From a virus, in IMG/VR virus record IMGVR_UViG_3300035158_000526, positions 1-32,779 of that record: a DNA stretch of 32,779 nucleotides; one strand, given 5' to 3'. The position numbers and the translations under genes are program-made. This document shows, in pieces, positions 6,488 to 14,198 of the stretch (position 1 is the first letter of the stretch; every line of letters starts with the position of its first letter). The notes beneath the pieces were generated by a model that made no database searches, had not been told where the DNA came from, and saw only the letters and a program-made list of their open reading frames with translations.

Positions 6488-6900
6488 ATGAATTAAAAGA
6501 AAAAAAGATTGTAAAAAAACCCTGGGGAGAGGAAATTTGGTTTGCTCGTGTCCCTGGGAAATATATGGGAAAAATCCTCGTTATTAATCCCGGTGAACAA
6601 GTTAGTGTTCATTGTCATAAGAATAAAGAAGAGACAATGTATGTGATGTTTGGCATCATTGAACTTTATACAGTTGGTCAGAATGGAACAATTGTGTTGG
6701 AAGAAGAAAAACACGCTGAAGATGTACTTCATTTCGAACCCGGAATGACACATTCAATGAAATGTATTTCGGAAAACTGTCATGCTGTTATTTTTGAAGT
6801 TTCTACAGATCATCCCGACGATTCGATTAGGATAAAAGATTTTTATGGAAGAAAAGAAGATGGAAAAGAAGGAAATGGAACTCAAGCTGGAGAAGCTTGA
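6484..6900 (+). CDS. Cupin of the mannose-6-phosphate isomerase / mannose-1-P guanylyltransferase type
   Basis: 138 residues from ATG 6484, which overlaps the preceding stop; a TTG 12 bases earlier is a less likely start. Motifs KKPWGEEIWFA, then GEQVSVHCHKNKEETMYV, then FEPGMTHSMKC and EVSTDHPDDSIRIKDFYGR are typical of the single-domain cupins that accompany nucleotide-sugar and capsule genes. The His-x-His...Glu and the later His would bind a metal. Possible roles are isomerisation of a phosphosugar or a sugar-binding accessory. It lies 7 kb before the glycan island but could serve it, for example by feeding GDP-mannose supply (inference). Confidence 0.75.
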   Translation: MNELKEKKIVKKPWGEEIWFARVPGKYMGKILVINPGEQVSVHCHKNKEETMYVMFGIIELYTVGQNGTIVLEEEKHAEDVLHFEPGMTHSMKCISENCHAVIFEVSTDHPDDSIRIKDFYGRKEDGKEGNGTQAGEA

Positions 6901-7120
6901 GATACAATTCAAACATTTACTAGAAGACGTACAAGTTTTCTGTGGACAAACGAACACATTTATGGCTGAAGTTGTAAAGAGATTAAAGATATTGCGAGAT
7001 GAACATAAAGTTGCGTGGAAAGAAATACAACCTTTAATTGATGACTACGAATATCGAATGGAACAAGCTGAAAACGAACTTTTCGAGAAAGTTAAAAAAG
7101 TACAAAAATATCTAATGTAA
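6845..7120 (+). CDS. Coiled-coil hypothetical protein
   Basis: 91 residues, almost entirely charged helix (MEEKKMEKKEMELKLEKLEI onward) with heptad-like spacing of Leu/Ile, two breaks near FCGQTNTF and PLIDDYE, and a basic C-terminus. The start inside the cupin gene (ATG 6845, or 6860 in frame) gives an overlap of up to 56 bases, long for this genome but supported by continuous codon use to 7120. A structural or regulatory helper; no family recognised. Confidence 0.55.
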   Translation: MEEKKMEKKEMELKLEKLEIQFKHLLEDVQVFCGQTNTFMAEVVKRLKILRDEHKVAWKEIQPLIDDYEYRMEQAENELFEKVKKVQKYLM

Positions 7121-7161
7121 TACGGACACATTAGGTCTGGGGATTTTGGTGGAGAGGGAAT

Positions 7162-8091
7162 ATGAAAAAAGTTTTATTTCTGTTTTTTATTATTGCTTTT
7201 TTCATTGGATGTGCTACAGTTTCACAACAAGTTGAGCGAATTCTTCAGTCGACGTATAAACTAGTAGATGATCATGCGGTAACTATTGTTGTGAATTATT
7301 ATATGTCTGACGAAGAATATGAAAAGAGAATAGAAAAAATAAAAAATGACACTCTTGTTATAAGAAAAACAGAGGATGGTATGATGTATATCGTACCTCA
7401 AATTGTTTTTAAACTAAATGATTTTATTGAGCTTTCGTATAAACAGGTTATTGTTGTACCAACAAAACCTGGAGTAAATTCAAAAACTGGAGAACCGGTG
7501 AAGTGTATATCGTACATTGGTTCGGGAACAATTTTAAAACAAAACTATATTCTTTCAGTAAGACATTTATTTACACAAGACATAAATACATATGATAGTA
7601 TTGTTTGGGTTTTTAAACAAGGTCTCGATCATGCAGTCGAGGCTGATTTGGTTGCATTGAGTGATGGTATAGAATTTTGTGATGATTATGCTATTGCTCA
7701 TATGAAAGAAGATTTAGGGTTACCTGGATTAAAAATTGCAGAACCTGGATCGTTACAATGGGGAGATAAAGTAATTTCGACAGGGTCTCCTGGAGGATTA
7801 GCTTTTTTCCATCGTGTAGGGTTTGTAACGGAACTTCAATATTTTGTAAGAAGAGTTCCTGGCGATAATAATGCTTTGACTCTTTTACATTTTGAAGAAT
7901 TTAAATACTGGGTAGTTTATCCTGGGGGTCCAGGAGATTCAGGTGGGTCGGTTAAAAACCTCAAGGGAGAAATTGAAGCAGTTCTCTATTGTGGTGTAAA
8001 TGTATACGAAGAAGAATATATTTTCTGCAATCCTCTGGAAATGTTATGGTGTTTTCTAGAGTCACAGAATCTTGCGTGGCTTGGTAAGTGA
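7162..8091 (+). CDS. Predicted lipoprotein with a trypsin-like (chymotrypsin/HtrA-fold) serine protease domain
   Basis: 309 residues. The N-terminus MKKVLFLFFIIAFFIGCATV is a signal peptide ending in a lipobox-like FIGC, so the mature protein should be a lipid-anchored envelope protein. The protease triad is readable in family order: His about 135 in YILSVRHLF (after GSGTIL), Asp about 174 in FCDDYAIAHM, and Ser about 260 in PGGPGDSGGSV. Between them, GDKVISTGSPGG matches the fold's usual Gly-rich strand. A binding site GGAGAGGG precedes ATG 7162. A secreted phage protease could act in superinfection exclusion, receptor trimming or lysis; that is inference. Confidence 0.8.
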   Translation: MKKVLFLFFIIAFFIGCATVSQQVERILQSTYKLVDDHAVTIVVNYYMSDEEYEKRIEKIKNDTLVIRKTEDGMMYIVPQIVFKLNDFIELSYKQVIVVPTKPGVNSKTGEPVKCISYIGSGTILKQNYILSVRHLFTQDINTYDSIVWVFKQGLDHAVEADLVALSDGIEFCDDYAIAHMKEDLGLPGLKIAEPGSLQWGDKVISTGSPGGLAFFHRVGFVTELQYFVRRVPGDNNALTLLHFEEFKYWVVYPGGPGDSGGSVKNLKGEIEAVLYCGVNVYEEEYIFCNPLEMLWCFLESQNLAWLGK

Positions 8092-8438
8092 GTTATTATC
8101 GGGAGCCTTCTTCAGATTGCACTAAACTTGGTGCAATCATGTTTGTTGTTTTTATAATTCTTGCTATTGTTATTATGTTCTGTTGCTGTTATATTACTGA
8201 AGTAGAAATTGAATCTAAAGTAAGACCAAAAACAACATATCGCCATCCAACAAATGGAAAAATTCTGAGAGATTTTAAAACGTTTTATAATTGGGGTATA
8301 TCAGACGAAGAATTTATAGCGTATGTGAAATGGAAAGTAGAAGAAACTGGATATAACGATATTGCTTTTAGAGAGGGAAGGCAACTTGTCGGAGGAATGC
8401 GGTTAGTGACAGCAGTTGTTTATTATTATAAGAAATGA
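8088..8438 (+). CDS. Small membrane protein with a cytosine/cysteine-rich helix
   Basis: 116 residues from GTG 8088, which overlaps the protease stop (GTGA). A hydrophobic helix covers about residues 15-37 (IMFVVFIILAIVIMFCCCYI), followed by an 80-residue soluble domain with alternating charged and aromatic residues (YRHPTNGKILRDF, then ISDEEFIAYVKWKVEE). Four nearby cysteines (SSDC and CCC) mark the membrane border. Membrane-anchored, function unknown; likely coexpressed with the protease. Confidence 0.62.
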   Translation: MSYYREPSSDCTKLGAIMFVVFIILAIVIMFCCCYITEVEIESKVRPKTTYRHPTNGKILRDFKTFYNWGISDEEFIAYVKWKVEETGYNDIAFREGRQLVGGMRLVTAVVYYYKK

Positions 8439-8584
8439 TAGATTGGAAAACGGCGGGGTACTTTTTTATCATTATAGCATATTTTTGGACTATGGGTTTT
8501 TTATGCGGCCGATGTTATGAGACTATTAAAGGATGGTTTAGAATACTATGGCGAAGGATAAAAAAGTTATACGAGAATTGGTAA
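8435..8584 (+). CDS. Very small single-helix membrane protein
   Basis: 49 residues (MIDWKTAGYFFIIIAYFWTM... ending KKLYENW). The ATG overlaps the previous stop (ATGA, 8435-8438). One hydrophobic helix at about residues 8-26, then a basic amphipathic tail (WFRILWRRIKKLY), so an N-out or hairpin-like small membrane protein. The topology fits accessory lysis or pinholin-like proteins, but no family is recognised. Confidence 0.55.
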   Translation: MIDWKTAGYFFIIIAYFWTMGFLCGRCYETIKGWFRILWRRIKKLYENW

Positions 8585-8600
8585 ACGCCTTGGATAAATT

Positions 8601-9893
8601 ATGAATAGATTATTTTGTTTAGGTTTAATTGGATTTATTGCTATCTCTTTAGGAAGTATGGTTCCTGTGCAAGATAGAATGATTTCAATCCCTAAGTCTC
8701 CATACGATTGGGATTGGACAGGGATTGATGGAAGAAAATGGAAAACTGTCTCTGTCTGTTTTGAATCAAAAAAACTTCCAACTGAATATTGTACTGATGT
8801 GCGTGGTTGGCCTTTTGAATGGCCAGATGGAATCCCGACTGAACAATGTCACATTCACGCTCCTCAACTAACTTATTCAGTTAAAAAATTGAGACAAGAA
8901 TTTGATAGGCCAATATATCTTACTGCATGGCTTATGCCATCTCTCCTTATAAATAAGAAAGCGAGTTGGGAAAGGTATAAAGATTTTATTGATGATATGG
9001 TCAAACTTGATGGTCCTAATTCGCTACGAGCTTTTTCTGCTGGAGTGTGGGAAAGAAATACAGTTGATGAGGTGAGATTTCCTTTCTTAAAAGTTAAAAC
9101 ACCAAATGGTTGGAAGTTCGATCTTGAGCAGGTGAACCCAGAATGGCTTGATGAGACGTTGAGAAGAATTGAGTACTTTGTTTCTCGTGGTGGGACGTTT
9201 ATTTACACTTTAATTGATAAATGCTCGACGTATCCGAATAGAAACGGCTGGTGGAAGTTTCATTGGTGGAATGGAAATAATAATGTAAATGGAACTCATA
9301 TTGAACCTAAGGCTATTCGACATATGTATAACTGGTCGACTCGTTCTATTCCAGGAGCAAAAGAAACTAAATACTATGTACTTAAGTTTATGACGGATAT
9401 GGTAGAGCTTCTTGAGGAGAGATTTCCAGATTCAATCGTCTATGATTTTAATGAGTTCAATGCTGAAGCTTATTGGTACTTGAACGTGGACAGAGATGTT
9501 TTTCGAAAATTCAACATACCGAAGCATCGCAAGATGTTTTCGATGGTACATGCACATGGAGGATTTCCATTTGGTGAGGTTGCTCAGATAATGCCGAAAT
9601 ACATCTGGCAGCCACATGGAATTTGCAATCTTACAGAGTACAATAGAATAGCGCCGCCGGCTGCTGGTTTAATTCATCCAAGCGCTGACGGATGTTGGCC
9701 GTCTGTTCCTGCTGAAGAAATGAAATGGATTGTATTTAATAGCTTGATGGATGGAAGGGCTGGATTTGAGAATAACAGAGCGTGGCATGATGATTGGATT
9801 AATAACGAAAATAATTACTGGAGACAAGCCGACTGGAACATTGCAAAGGGCATGAAAGACGGCTTCTTGATGTGGTATAATGCACATAAATAA
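8601..9893 (+). CDS. Secreted TIM-barrel glycoside-hydrolase-like protein
   Basis: 430 residues. Residues 1-20 (MNRLFCLGLIGFIAISLGSM) form a signal peptide. The rest is a single large domain rich in Trp/Tyr, with features of GH5/GH-A barrel enzymes: strand-like segments such as DRPIYLTAWLMPS and GGTFIYTLIDKCSTYPN, and a DFNEFNAEAYW motif near residue 284 resembling the 'NE' acid/base strand, followed by SMVHAHGG. The nucleophile glutamate is not obvious. Phages use such domains to degrade surface polysaccharide, though these are usually tail-borne rather than signal-peptide-bearing. Substrate unknown. tRNA-Gly begins one base after its stop. Confidence 0.65.
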   Translation: MNRLFCLGLIGFIAISLGSMVPVQDRMISIPKSPYDWDWTGIDGRKWKTVSVCFESKKLPTEYCTDVRGWPFEWPDGIPTEQCHIHAPQLTYSVKKLRQEFDRPIYLTAWLMPSLLINKKASWERYKDFIDDMVKLDGPNSLRAFSAGVWERNTVDEVRFPFLKVKTPNGWKFDLEQVNPEWLDETLRRIEYFVSRGGTFIYTLIDKCSTYPNRNGWWKFHWWNGNNNVNGTHIEPKAIRHMYNWSTRSIPGAKETKYYVLKFMTDMVELLEERFPDSIVYDFNEFNAEAYWYLNVDRDVFRKFNIPKHRKMFSMVHAHGGFPFGEVAQIMPKYIWQPHGICNLTEYNRIAPPAAGLIHPSADGCWPSVPAEEMKWIVFNSLMDGRAGFENNRAWHDDWINNENNYWRQADWNIAKGMKDGFLMWYNAHK

Positions 9894-9894
9894 A

Positions 9895-9969
9895 GCGGGA
9901 CTGGTGTTAGTGGTAGCATCTCTGGCTTCCAACCAGAAGGGGTCAGTTCGAATCTGTCGTTCCGCTCCA
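9895..9969 (+). tRNA. tRNA-Gly (anticodon TCC)
   Basis: A 75-nt cloverleaf with encoded CCA. Acceptor GCGGGAC/GTTCCGC with one G-T wobble, anticodon stem TCTGG/CCAGA perfect around CTTCCAA (anticodon TCC), T loop TTCGAAT in a stem with one T-T mismatch, discriminator T73 as usual for glycine. It lies between the stop of the glycosidase-like gene (one base away) and the next gene, whose GGAG starts two bases after the CCA. Confidence 0.9.
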
Positions 9970-9980
9970 CGGAGAAATAA

Positions 9981-10667
9981 ATGAAAAATAATAAAACTAC
10001 ACTTATTTTAATTGGATTTTTATTAATTGCTTGTGTTGCTATTGGATTTTTGTGGGCTGATAGTAAAGCTAGTAAAAACATGGTTCAAATGGTCGAGGAT
10101 GTGAACCGAGAAAAGATTGCTGGCCTTGAAGCTCAGATGGCAGCAAAAGATCAACAAATATTTGGATTAGAAAAAGAAGTAAAAGAATTTTTGGAGCAAC
10201 TTCAAGGTTTAAGAGACGAGCTTATTGATATTAGAAAAGATAACGAAGAGATGAAGGAAAAGCTCAAAGATGCTCCTCCAGAACATTTAGTTAATGAGGC
10301 AAAAAGGATTGTGGAGACAGATGAGATTTGGTTAGCTGGAACAGAAGTAAAATTCTCTTTGGCAGCATTCCGGGACAATACAATTATTTTATCAGAGTGG
10401 GAAAATTGGAAGTTGAAATTGCACCCAAATCTTTATGCCACAATTGATACACAGAGGAAAACAATTAATACTCAAGCGGCTGAGATTGTTCTTTGGAAAG
10501 AGAAAGAACAAATTTGGGAAGATCATCTTGATACAATGGAACGGATCAATGAAGCTTGGAAAGATTATATAAAGAAACAACAACGTAAAGGATTTTTTGA
10601 CACAGTCCTTAAGATAGGAGCTGGTGTTGGAGTGGGCTTTCTTATTGGAAGCATATTGAGCAATTAA
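9981..10667 (+). CDS. Coiled-coil protein with hydrophobic segments at both ends (spanin-like architecture)
   Basis: 228 residues. N-terminal transmembrane helix (about 6-26, TTLILIGFLLIACVAIGFLW), a long Lys/Glu/Gln coiled coil (about 35-100 and 140-195), and a glycine-rich hydrophobic C-terminus (VLKIGAGVGVGFLIGSILS). The N-terminal anchor plus periplasmic coiled coil recalls inner-membrane spanins; the C-terminal Gly-zipper helix could insert in a second membrane or in the same one. The binding site ACGGAG starts one base after the CCA of tRNA-Gly. The next gene is a small holin-like protein, which fits a lysis cassette. Confidence 0.6.
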   Translation: MKNNKTTLILIGFLLIACVAIGFLWADSKASKNMVQMVEDVNREKIAGLEAQMAAKDQQIFGLEKEVKEFLEQLQGLRDELIDIRKDNEEMKEKLKDAPPEHLVNEAKRIVETDEIWLAGTEVKFSLAAFRDNTIILSEWENWKLKLHPNLYATIDTQRKTINTQAAEIVLWKEKEQIWEDHLDTMERINEAWKDYIKKQQRKGFFDTVLKIGAGVGVGFLIGSILSN

Positions 10668-10909
10668 TGAATAACAATAATGACGGTGGGTTTGGAACAA
10701 GAAAGACAAGATTTTTTGCGTTTCTTTATGGAGCAGTCAATATTGAAATTTGTCTGCTTTTAAGTGTATTTACTGATGTTCCTGTTGATTTTCTATATAA
10801 GATGGCTATGGCTGGAATCGGCTTGGCTGGACTTTATATCACAGGTCGCTCAGTAACACATTTTGCAAATAGAGGAAATAATGCCAATACCCAAACCAGG
10901 AAAAGGTGA
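10667..10909 (+). CDS. Small membrane protein, holin candidate
   Basis: 80 residues starting MNNNNDGGFGTRKTRFFAFL. Two hydrophobic helices (about 17-35 and 45-60, the latter KMAMAGIGLAGLYITGRSV) joined by a short loop, a polar Asn/Gly-rich N-terminus and a basic C-terminus. The start overlaps the previous stop. The topology fits a class II holin, and its position after the spanin-like gene agrees, but the amidase is 8 kb away, so the assignment is tentative. Confidence 0.6.
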   Translation: MNNNNDGGFGTRKTRFFAFLYGAVNIEICLLLSVFTDVPVDFLYKMAMAGIGLAGLYITGRSVTHFANRGNNANTQTRKR

Positions 10910-11471
10910 AAAAGAAGATAAATTTGTTGGTCGTTGTATGAGCAACGAAACAATGAAACGTGAGTATCCCAAAAATGTTCAACGTTTTGCTGTTTGCATG
11001 TCATCATGGCGAAAAGCAAAAGGGATTAAAAGGAAAGCGGAAGTATTAATGTTTAAATTATCAAGAATTATCAAAAACGTAGAAATAATTAGAAAATTAA
11101 CTGGACAAACAAAAGAAGATTGTGGATGCCAAGAGAAAAAATTCGAATATAAAGGAATTGTATTTTCGGAAGCGTTTCAGTCGCTTAAGAGTGCTCTTGA
11201 TAAAGCGGTCGCAAAACGTTTTGGAAAAGATTCTTATGTTCAAGATTTTTCTAATAAAGAAGTTATTGCGGTTCAGTACAATGTTCCAGGTGACGAAAGA
11301 GAGAGATTCTGGAAAGTAGGATTTAAATTTAAAACTGGAGTAGTTACTTTAGCTGCTAGTGCGCAAGAAGTCGATCTGGTAACAAGTTACGAACAAGAAA
11401 TAACAGTCTCAGATTTATTGGATTTAGTTGACATTGAGGTTCAGTTAAAAGGTAAAGACAATGAAAAATAA
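10881..11471 (+). CDS. Capsid-module protein with the MPIPKPxxGE...C...W phage N-terminal motif
   Basis: 196 residues from ATG 10881 (AGAGG 5 bases upstream; the TTG further up is rejected). The N-terminus MPIPKPGKGEKEDKFVGRCM followed by NVQRFAVCMSSWRK is a recurrent motif of phage proteins coded just before or within prohead protease genes; it carries two conserved cysteines. The rest is a mixed alpha/beta domain ending in an acidic DLLDLVDIEVQLKGKD. Its start overlaps the holin-like gene and its end overlaps the protease gene by 11 bases, so it is tied to the capsid operon. Exact role unknown. Confidence 0.68.
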   Translation: MPIPKPGKGEKEDKFVGRCMSNETMKREYPKNVQRFAVCMSSWRKAKGIKRKAEVLMFKLSRIIKNVEIIRKLTGQTKEDCGCQEKKFEYKGIVFSEAFQSLKSALDKAVAKRFGKDSYVQDFSNKEVIAVQYNVPGDERERFWKVGFKFKTGVVTLAASAQEVDLVTSYEQEITVSDLLDLVDIEVQLKGKDNEK

Positions 11472-12894
11472 GGGAAAAATTCTTCTTGAATATCAACCGG
11501 TCGAAATTGAAGTTGTCGATGAACGTATAGTTGACGAAAAAACAGGTGATAAGGAATTAGACATTGATGTAATTTGGCAGAAGGCGGATAAGATTAATAG
11601 TAATAGCCGGAGATACCGGAAAAAAGTTTTGGAAAAAGAAATTGATCGTCTTCAAAAACCATTAAAAAATAAAGAAGTCTTTGGAGCTGCTTATCATCCC
11701 ATAGATGGAATTGGAGAAACAACTGACGTATCTCATCGTTGGAACAAAATTTGGATGGATAAAGAGGGAACTTGTAAAGGAAACTTAACAGTTCTCCCAA
11801 CATCTAAAGGAAAAGACATTCAAGTTATTGTGAAAGCAGGACGGATCGGTATGAGTTCTCGTGGCTTTGGAACAGTTACGAAGAAAGAAGAAGACATCGA
11901 TGGAAAGAAAATAAAATTCGACGATATCGATGATAATTTTAAATTGAAATCGCCCGGTGACTTTGTAATGTCACCTAGCGTCGAAGGTGCAGGAAACACT
12001 GAGATTGCTGAGGCGGTACAATTACTAGAATCCAAATTGAACGAAACTTTGGATTCACAAACTCAAATTGAGGAAGAAGAAATAATGAGCGACAAAATTA
12101 AAACAATTGAGGACTTGAAAAAGGAATATCCTGAGCTTACTCAAGAAATTGAAGAAAAAGCAAAAGAGGGATTATTTACCGAAGAGCAGGTCCAAGAGCG
12201 GGTTAATTCAGAACTAGAGACAAAGAAAAACGAGTGGAAAACTGAAATGGAACCTGAAGTCCAACAGAAAATTGATGACGCTACAGAGAAAGCAAAAGCT
12301 GAAGGTACTATTGAAGCTTATCGCGACGTGGTTAGTTATACGAGCGAAAAAGATGGTGTGATTCCTGAAGGCGAAAAGAAAAAGATCGAAAAAGAAGAAA
12401 ACAAAGAAGAAATCAATGCTCTTACTCAAGAGCGAGACGACTTGAAGAAAAAAGTCGAAGATTTCGAAAACGCCGAAAAGGAAAGAAAGGAAGCCGATAA
12501 GAAAGCTAAAGAAGGCGCTGAACTCCAAACAGCTCTGAGAACTAAATTGGACGAAGAGCTTGAGAAAGAAGAACACAAAGCGTACAAAGAACTAATTGAA
12601 AAAGAATTGACTGATGATGAAGGAAAAATCACAATCGATTCGGTTGAAGCTGTAGAAGAAGCTGTAAAATCTCAGAATGAGAAAATTGCGTCTCTAGCTG
12701 TCGAAGCCGAAAAGGCAAAAATTCTTGCTTCAGGTACCAAACCAAAAGGTGAGGTAGAAAACCCAGAAGGTGATGAGGACGAGAAGAAAGCCTTGATGGA
12801 CAAACAACGAGCATTTTATAAAGAAGCTAAAAATGCCGGACAATTCAAGGGAACTTTTGAAGATTACAAGAAAGAGTTTCCGATCGAGGAATAA
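11461..12894 (+). CDS. Prohead protease (S80/U9-like) fused to a scaffolding domain
   Basis: 477 residues. Residues 1-175 resemble T4 gp21-type prohead proteases: NSNSRRYRKKVL (about 46-57), AAYHP, DVSHRW (candidate catalytic His92), GNLTVLPTSKGK and GRIGMSSRGFG (catalytic Ser132/133). Residues 180-477 are extremely Glu/Lys-rich and predicted coiled coil with no cysteines, as in scaffolding cores. The enzyme would cut scaffold and capsid proteins during head maturation. It sits directly before the capsid gene. The fusion suggests that the protease is carried into the prohead by its own scaffold domain. Confidence 0.82.
   Translation: MKNKGKILLEYQPVEIEVVDERIVDEKTGDKELDIDVIWQKADKINSNSRRYRKKVLEKEIDRLQKPLKNKEVFGAAYHPIDGIGETTDVSHRWNKIWMDKEGTCKGNLTVLPTSKGKDIQVIVKAGRIGMSSRGFGTVTKKEEDIDGKKIKFDDIDDNFKLKSPGDFVMSPSVEGAGNTEIAEAVQLLESKLNETLDSQTQIEEEEIMSDKIKTIEDLKKEYPELTQEIEEKAKEGLFTEEQVQERVNSELETKKNEWKTEMEPEVQQKIDDATEKAKAEGTIEAYRDVVSYTSEKDGVIPEGEKKKIEKEENKEEINALTQERDDLKKKVEDFENAEKERKEADKKAKEGAELQTALRTKLDEELEKEEHKAYKELIEKELTDDEGKITIDSVEAVEEAVKSQNEKIASLAVEAEKAKILASGTKPKGEVENPEGDEDEKKALMDKQRAFYKEAKNAGQFKGTFEDYKKEFPIEE
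12085..12894 (+). CDS. Possible internal in-frame start giving a free scaffolding protein
   Basis: Within the protease-scaffold gene, ATG 12085 (MSDKIKTIEDLKKEYPEL) is in frame and lies exactly at the change from protease tail to coiled-coil scaffold. A purine-rich AGGAAG (12071-12076) precedes it, with a spacing slightly longer than ideal. Translation from here would give a 269-residue scaffold without protease, as lambda makes Nu3 from inside gene C. The site is seen; its use is inference. Confidence 0.5.
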   Translation: MSDKIKTIEDLKKEYPELTQEIEEKAKEGLFTEEQVQERVNSELETKKNEWKTEMEPEVQQKIDDATEKAKAEGTIEAYRDVVSYTSEKDGVIPEGEKKKIEKEENKEEINALTQERDDLKKKVEDFENAEKERKEADKKAKEGAELQTALRTKLDEELEKEEHKAYKELIEKELTDDEGKITIDSVEAVEEAVKSQNEKIASLAVEAEKAKILASGTKPKGEVENPEGDEDEKKALMDKQRAFYKEAKNAGQFKGTFEDYKKEFPIEE

Positions 12895-12904
12895 GGGACA
12901 GATA

Positions 12905-14143
12905 ATGTTACACGAAAGAGTAAGAAGTTATCTTGAAAATCAAAAGAAACGGTTGCTGAAGCGAGATGGAGCTTCAGAGGAAACTGATTGGTTAACTGAA
13001 AAAGAGGAAAACAAATATCATTTTGCTGTAAGAGATAGAAAGCTTGGGCGTCGGTATGGTTTGATGGAAATGTTGTACGACAACACAATTGAATGGATTA
13101 TGTCACAGGGTCGAGGAGCACTTCGGTTCGAGTTCTATGATCTTGAACAACCTGGAGTAATTTCTGAAGACACGACTACATCTAACATTGCTACGTTTAC
13201 AACTGCTCTACTTCCTGCTGTAAGACGGATTTATGCAAGCTTGATTTCTATGGATTTGGTTTCGGTTCAGCCACTAAGAGGTCCTTCGGGATATATTTAC
13301 TGGCTAGATCATGTTTACACTTCTGATTTTGGTACTGATGGAATTACTGCTGGAGATCGGCTTGACCAAGATGGAAAAGTTGATGAGTACACAGACAGTT
13401 CTGAGGCAGGGACAATTCGAGAGATCGAATTCAAATTGACAAAGAAACTGATTTCTACAGAAAGCAAAAAGGTGAAAGCTGATTGGACAATTGAAGCTGA
13501 GCAAGACTTGAGATCACAATGGGGTCTCGACTTGGAAGGCGAATTGGTTCCTGAACTTTCAAATCAGATCGTTCGTGAAGTTGACCGAAAAATCATTAAT
13601 GCTCTTACTGCTGGTGCTGGTGCTGGAAATGTTAACTGGAATAAAAACACAAGTGAGACTCTAACTAGCGAAAAAAATGCTTACTATCAAACTCTATACC
13701 ATGCTATTGCTGAAGCAAATAGTAATATTTTTCAGAAAAAATTCGTTAATGCTAACTGGCTATTGATGAATGGAAATACATATTACTACTTCCAGAGACT
13801 GGAACAGTTTAATGCTGATCCTCATGCTATTAATCAAGCTGCAACACTAGGTCGTCGGTATGTTGGAGATTTGGCTGGACTTTACAAAGTGTATATCGAT
13901 CCTTGGTACACTGATGATAAAATTCTTATGGGTGTCCGAGGAGATAGCTGGAAATATGCTGTGGGTTATTACTCACCATATATTCCTCTGTTCTTGAGTG
14001 ATAAATATATCGCTAATGACGATTTCACACAGTTCGTGAAGGGAGCCATGACTCGTTATGCTTATGGAGTACTTCCAGAAACAAGCACACAAGATCCTGT
14101 TAAAAATAACGGTTTGGCTACAATTACACTTACAAGCTCATAA
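12905..14143 (+). CDS. Major capsid protein, T4 gp23-like HK97 fold
   Basis: 412 residues from ATG 12905 (AAGGGACAG upstream); an upstream frame extension into the scaffold gene is rejected. Signature segments of gp23-type capsids occur in order: ATFTTALLPAVRRIYASLIS, DLVSVQPLRGPSGYIYWLD, a variable loop with DGITAGDRLDQD, KVKADWTIEAEQDLRSQWGL plus LVPELSNQIVREVDRKI, and a C-terminal half with VYIDPWYTDDKILMGVRGDS and YYSPYIPLFL. It follows the protease-scaffold gene and is closed by a strong terminator, as expected for a highly expressed structural gene. Confidence 0.88.
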   Translation: MLHERVRSYLENQKKRLLKRDGASEETDWLTEKEENKYHFAVRDRKLGRRYGLMEMLYDNTIEWIMSQGRGALRFEFYDLEQPGVISEDTTTSNIATFTTALLPAVRRIYASLISMDLVSVQPLRGPSGYIYWLDHVYTSDFGTDGITAGDRLDQDGKVDEYTDSSEAGTIREIEFKLTKKLISTESKKVKADWTIEAEQDLRSQWGLDLEGELVPELSNQIVREVDRKIINALTAGAGAGNVNWNKNTSETLTSEKNAYYQTLYHAIAEANSNIFQKKFVNANWLLMNGNTYYYFQRLEQFNADPHAINQAATLGRRYVGDLAGLYKVYIDPWYTDDKILMGVRGDSWKYAVGYYSPYIPLFLSDKYIANDDFTQFVKGAMTRYAYGVLPETSTQDPVKNNGLATITLTSS

Positions 14144-14157
14144 TGAGTAACCGAATG

Positions 14158-14198
14158 ATGGGGAGCGATTCTGTCGCTCCCCATCTATTCTTATTTTA
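14158..14198 (+). terminator. Rho-independent terminator after the capsid gene
   Basis: A perfect 11-bp stem ATGGGGAGCGA/TCGCTCCCCAT (14158-14168 with 14174-14184) with loop TTCTG, followed by a T-rich tail CTATTCTTATTTTA running to the next ATG. It lies 14 bases after the capsid stop and separates high capsid expression from the downstream glycan genes, probably letting some read-through pass. Confidence 0.8.

Noticed and set aside
9815-10081. Minus-strand frame spanning tRNA-Gly and the spanin-like start
   Set aside because: Overlaps a tRNA and two plus-strand genes and contains tRNA antisense peptides (RFELTPSGWKPEML).
11122-11319. 65-codon frame inside the capsid-module protein
   Set aside because: Entirely inside a longer, better supported gene in another frame, and highly basic in a shadow-like way.
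12214-12632. Minus-strand frames rich in Phe and Ser opposite the scaffold domain
   Set aside because: They are the reverse image of the Lys/Glu-rich codons of the scaffold gene (AAA/GAA), not genes.
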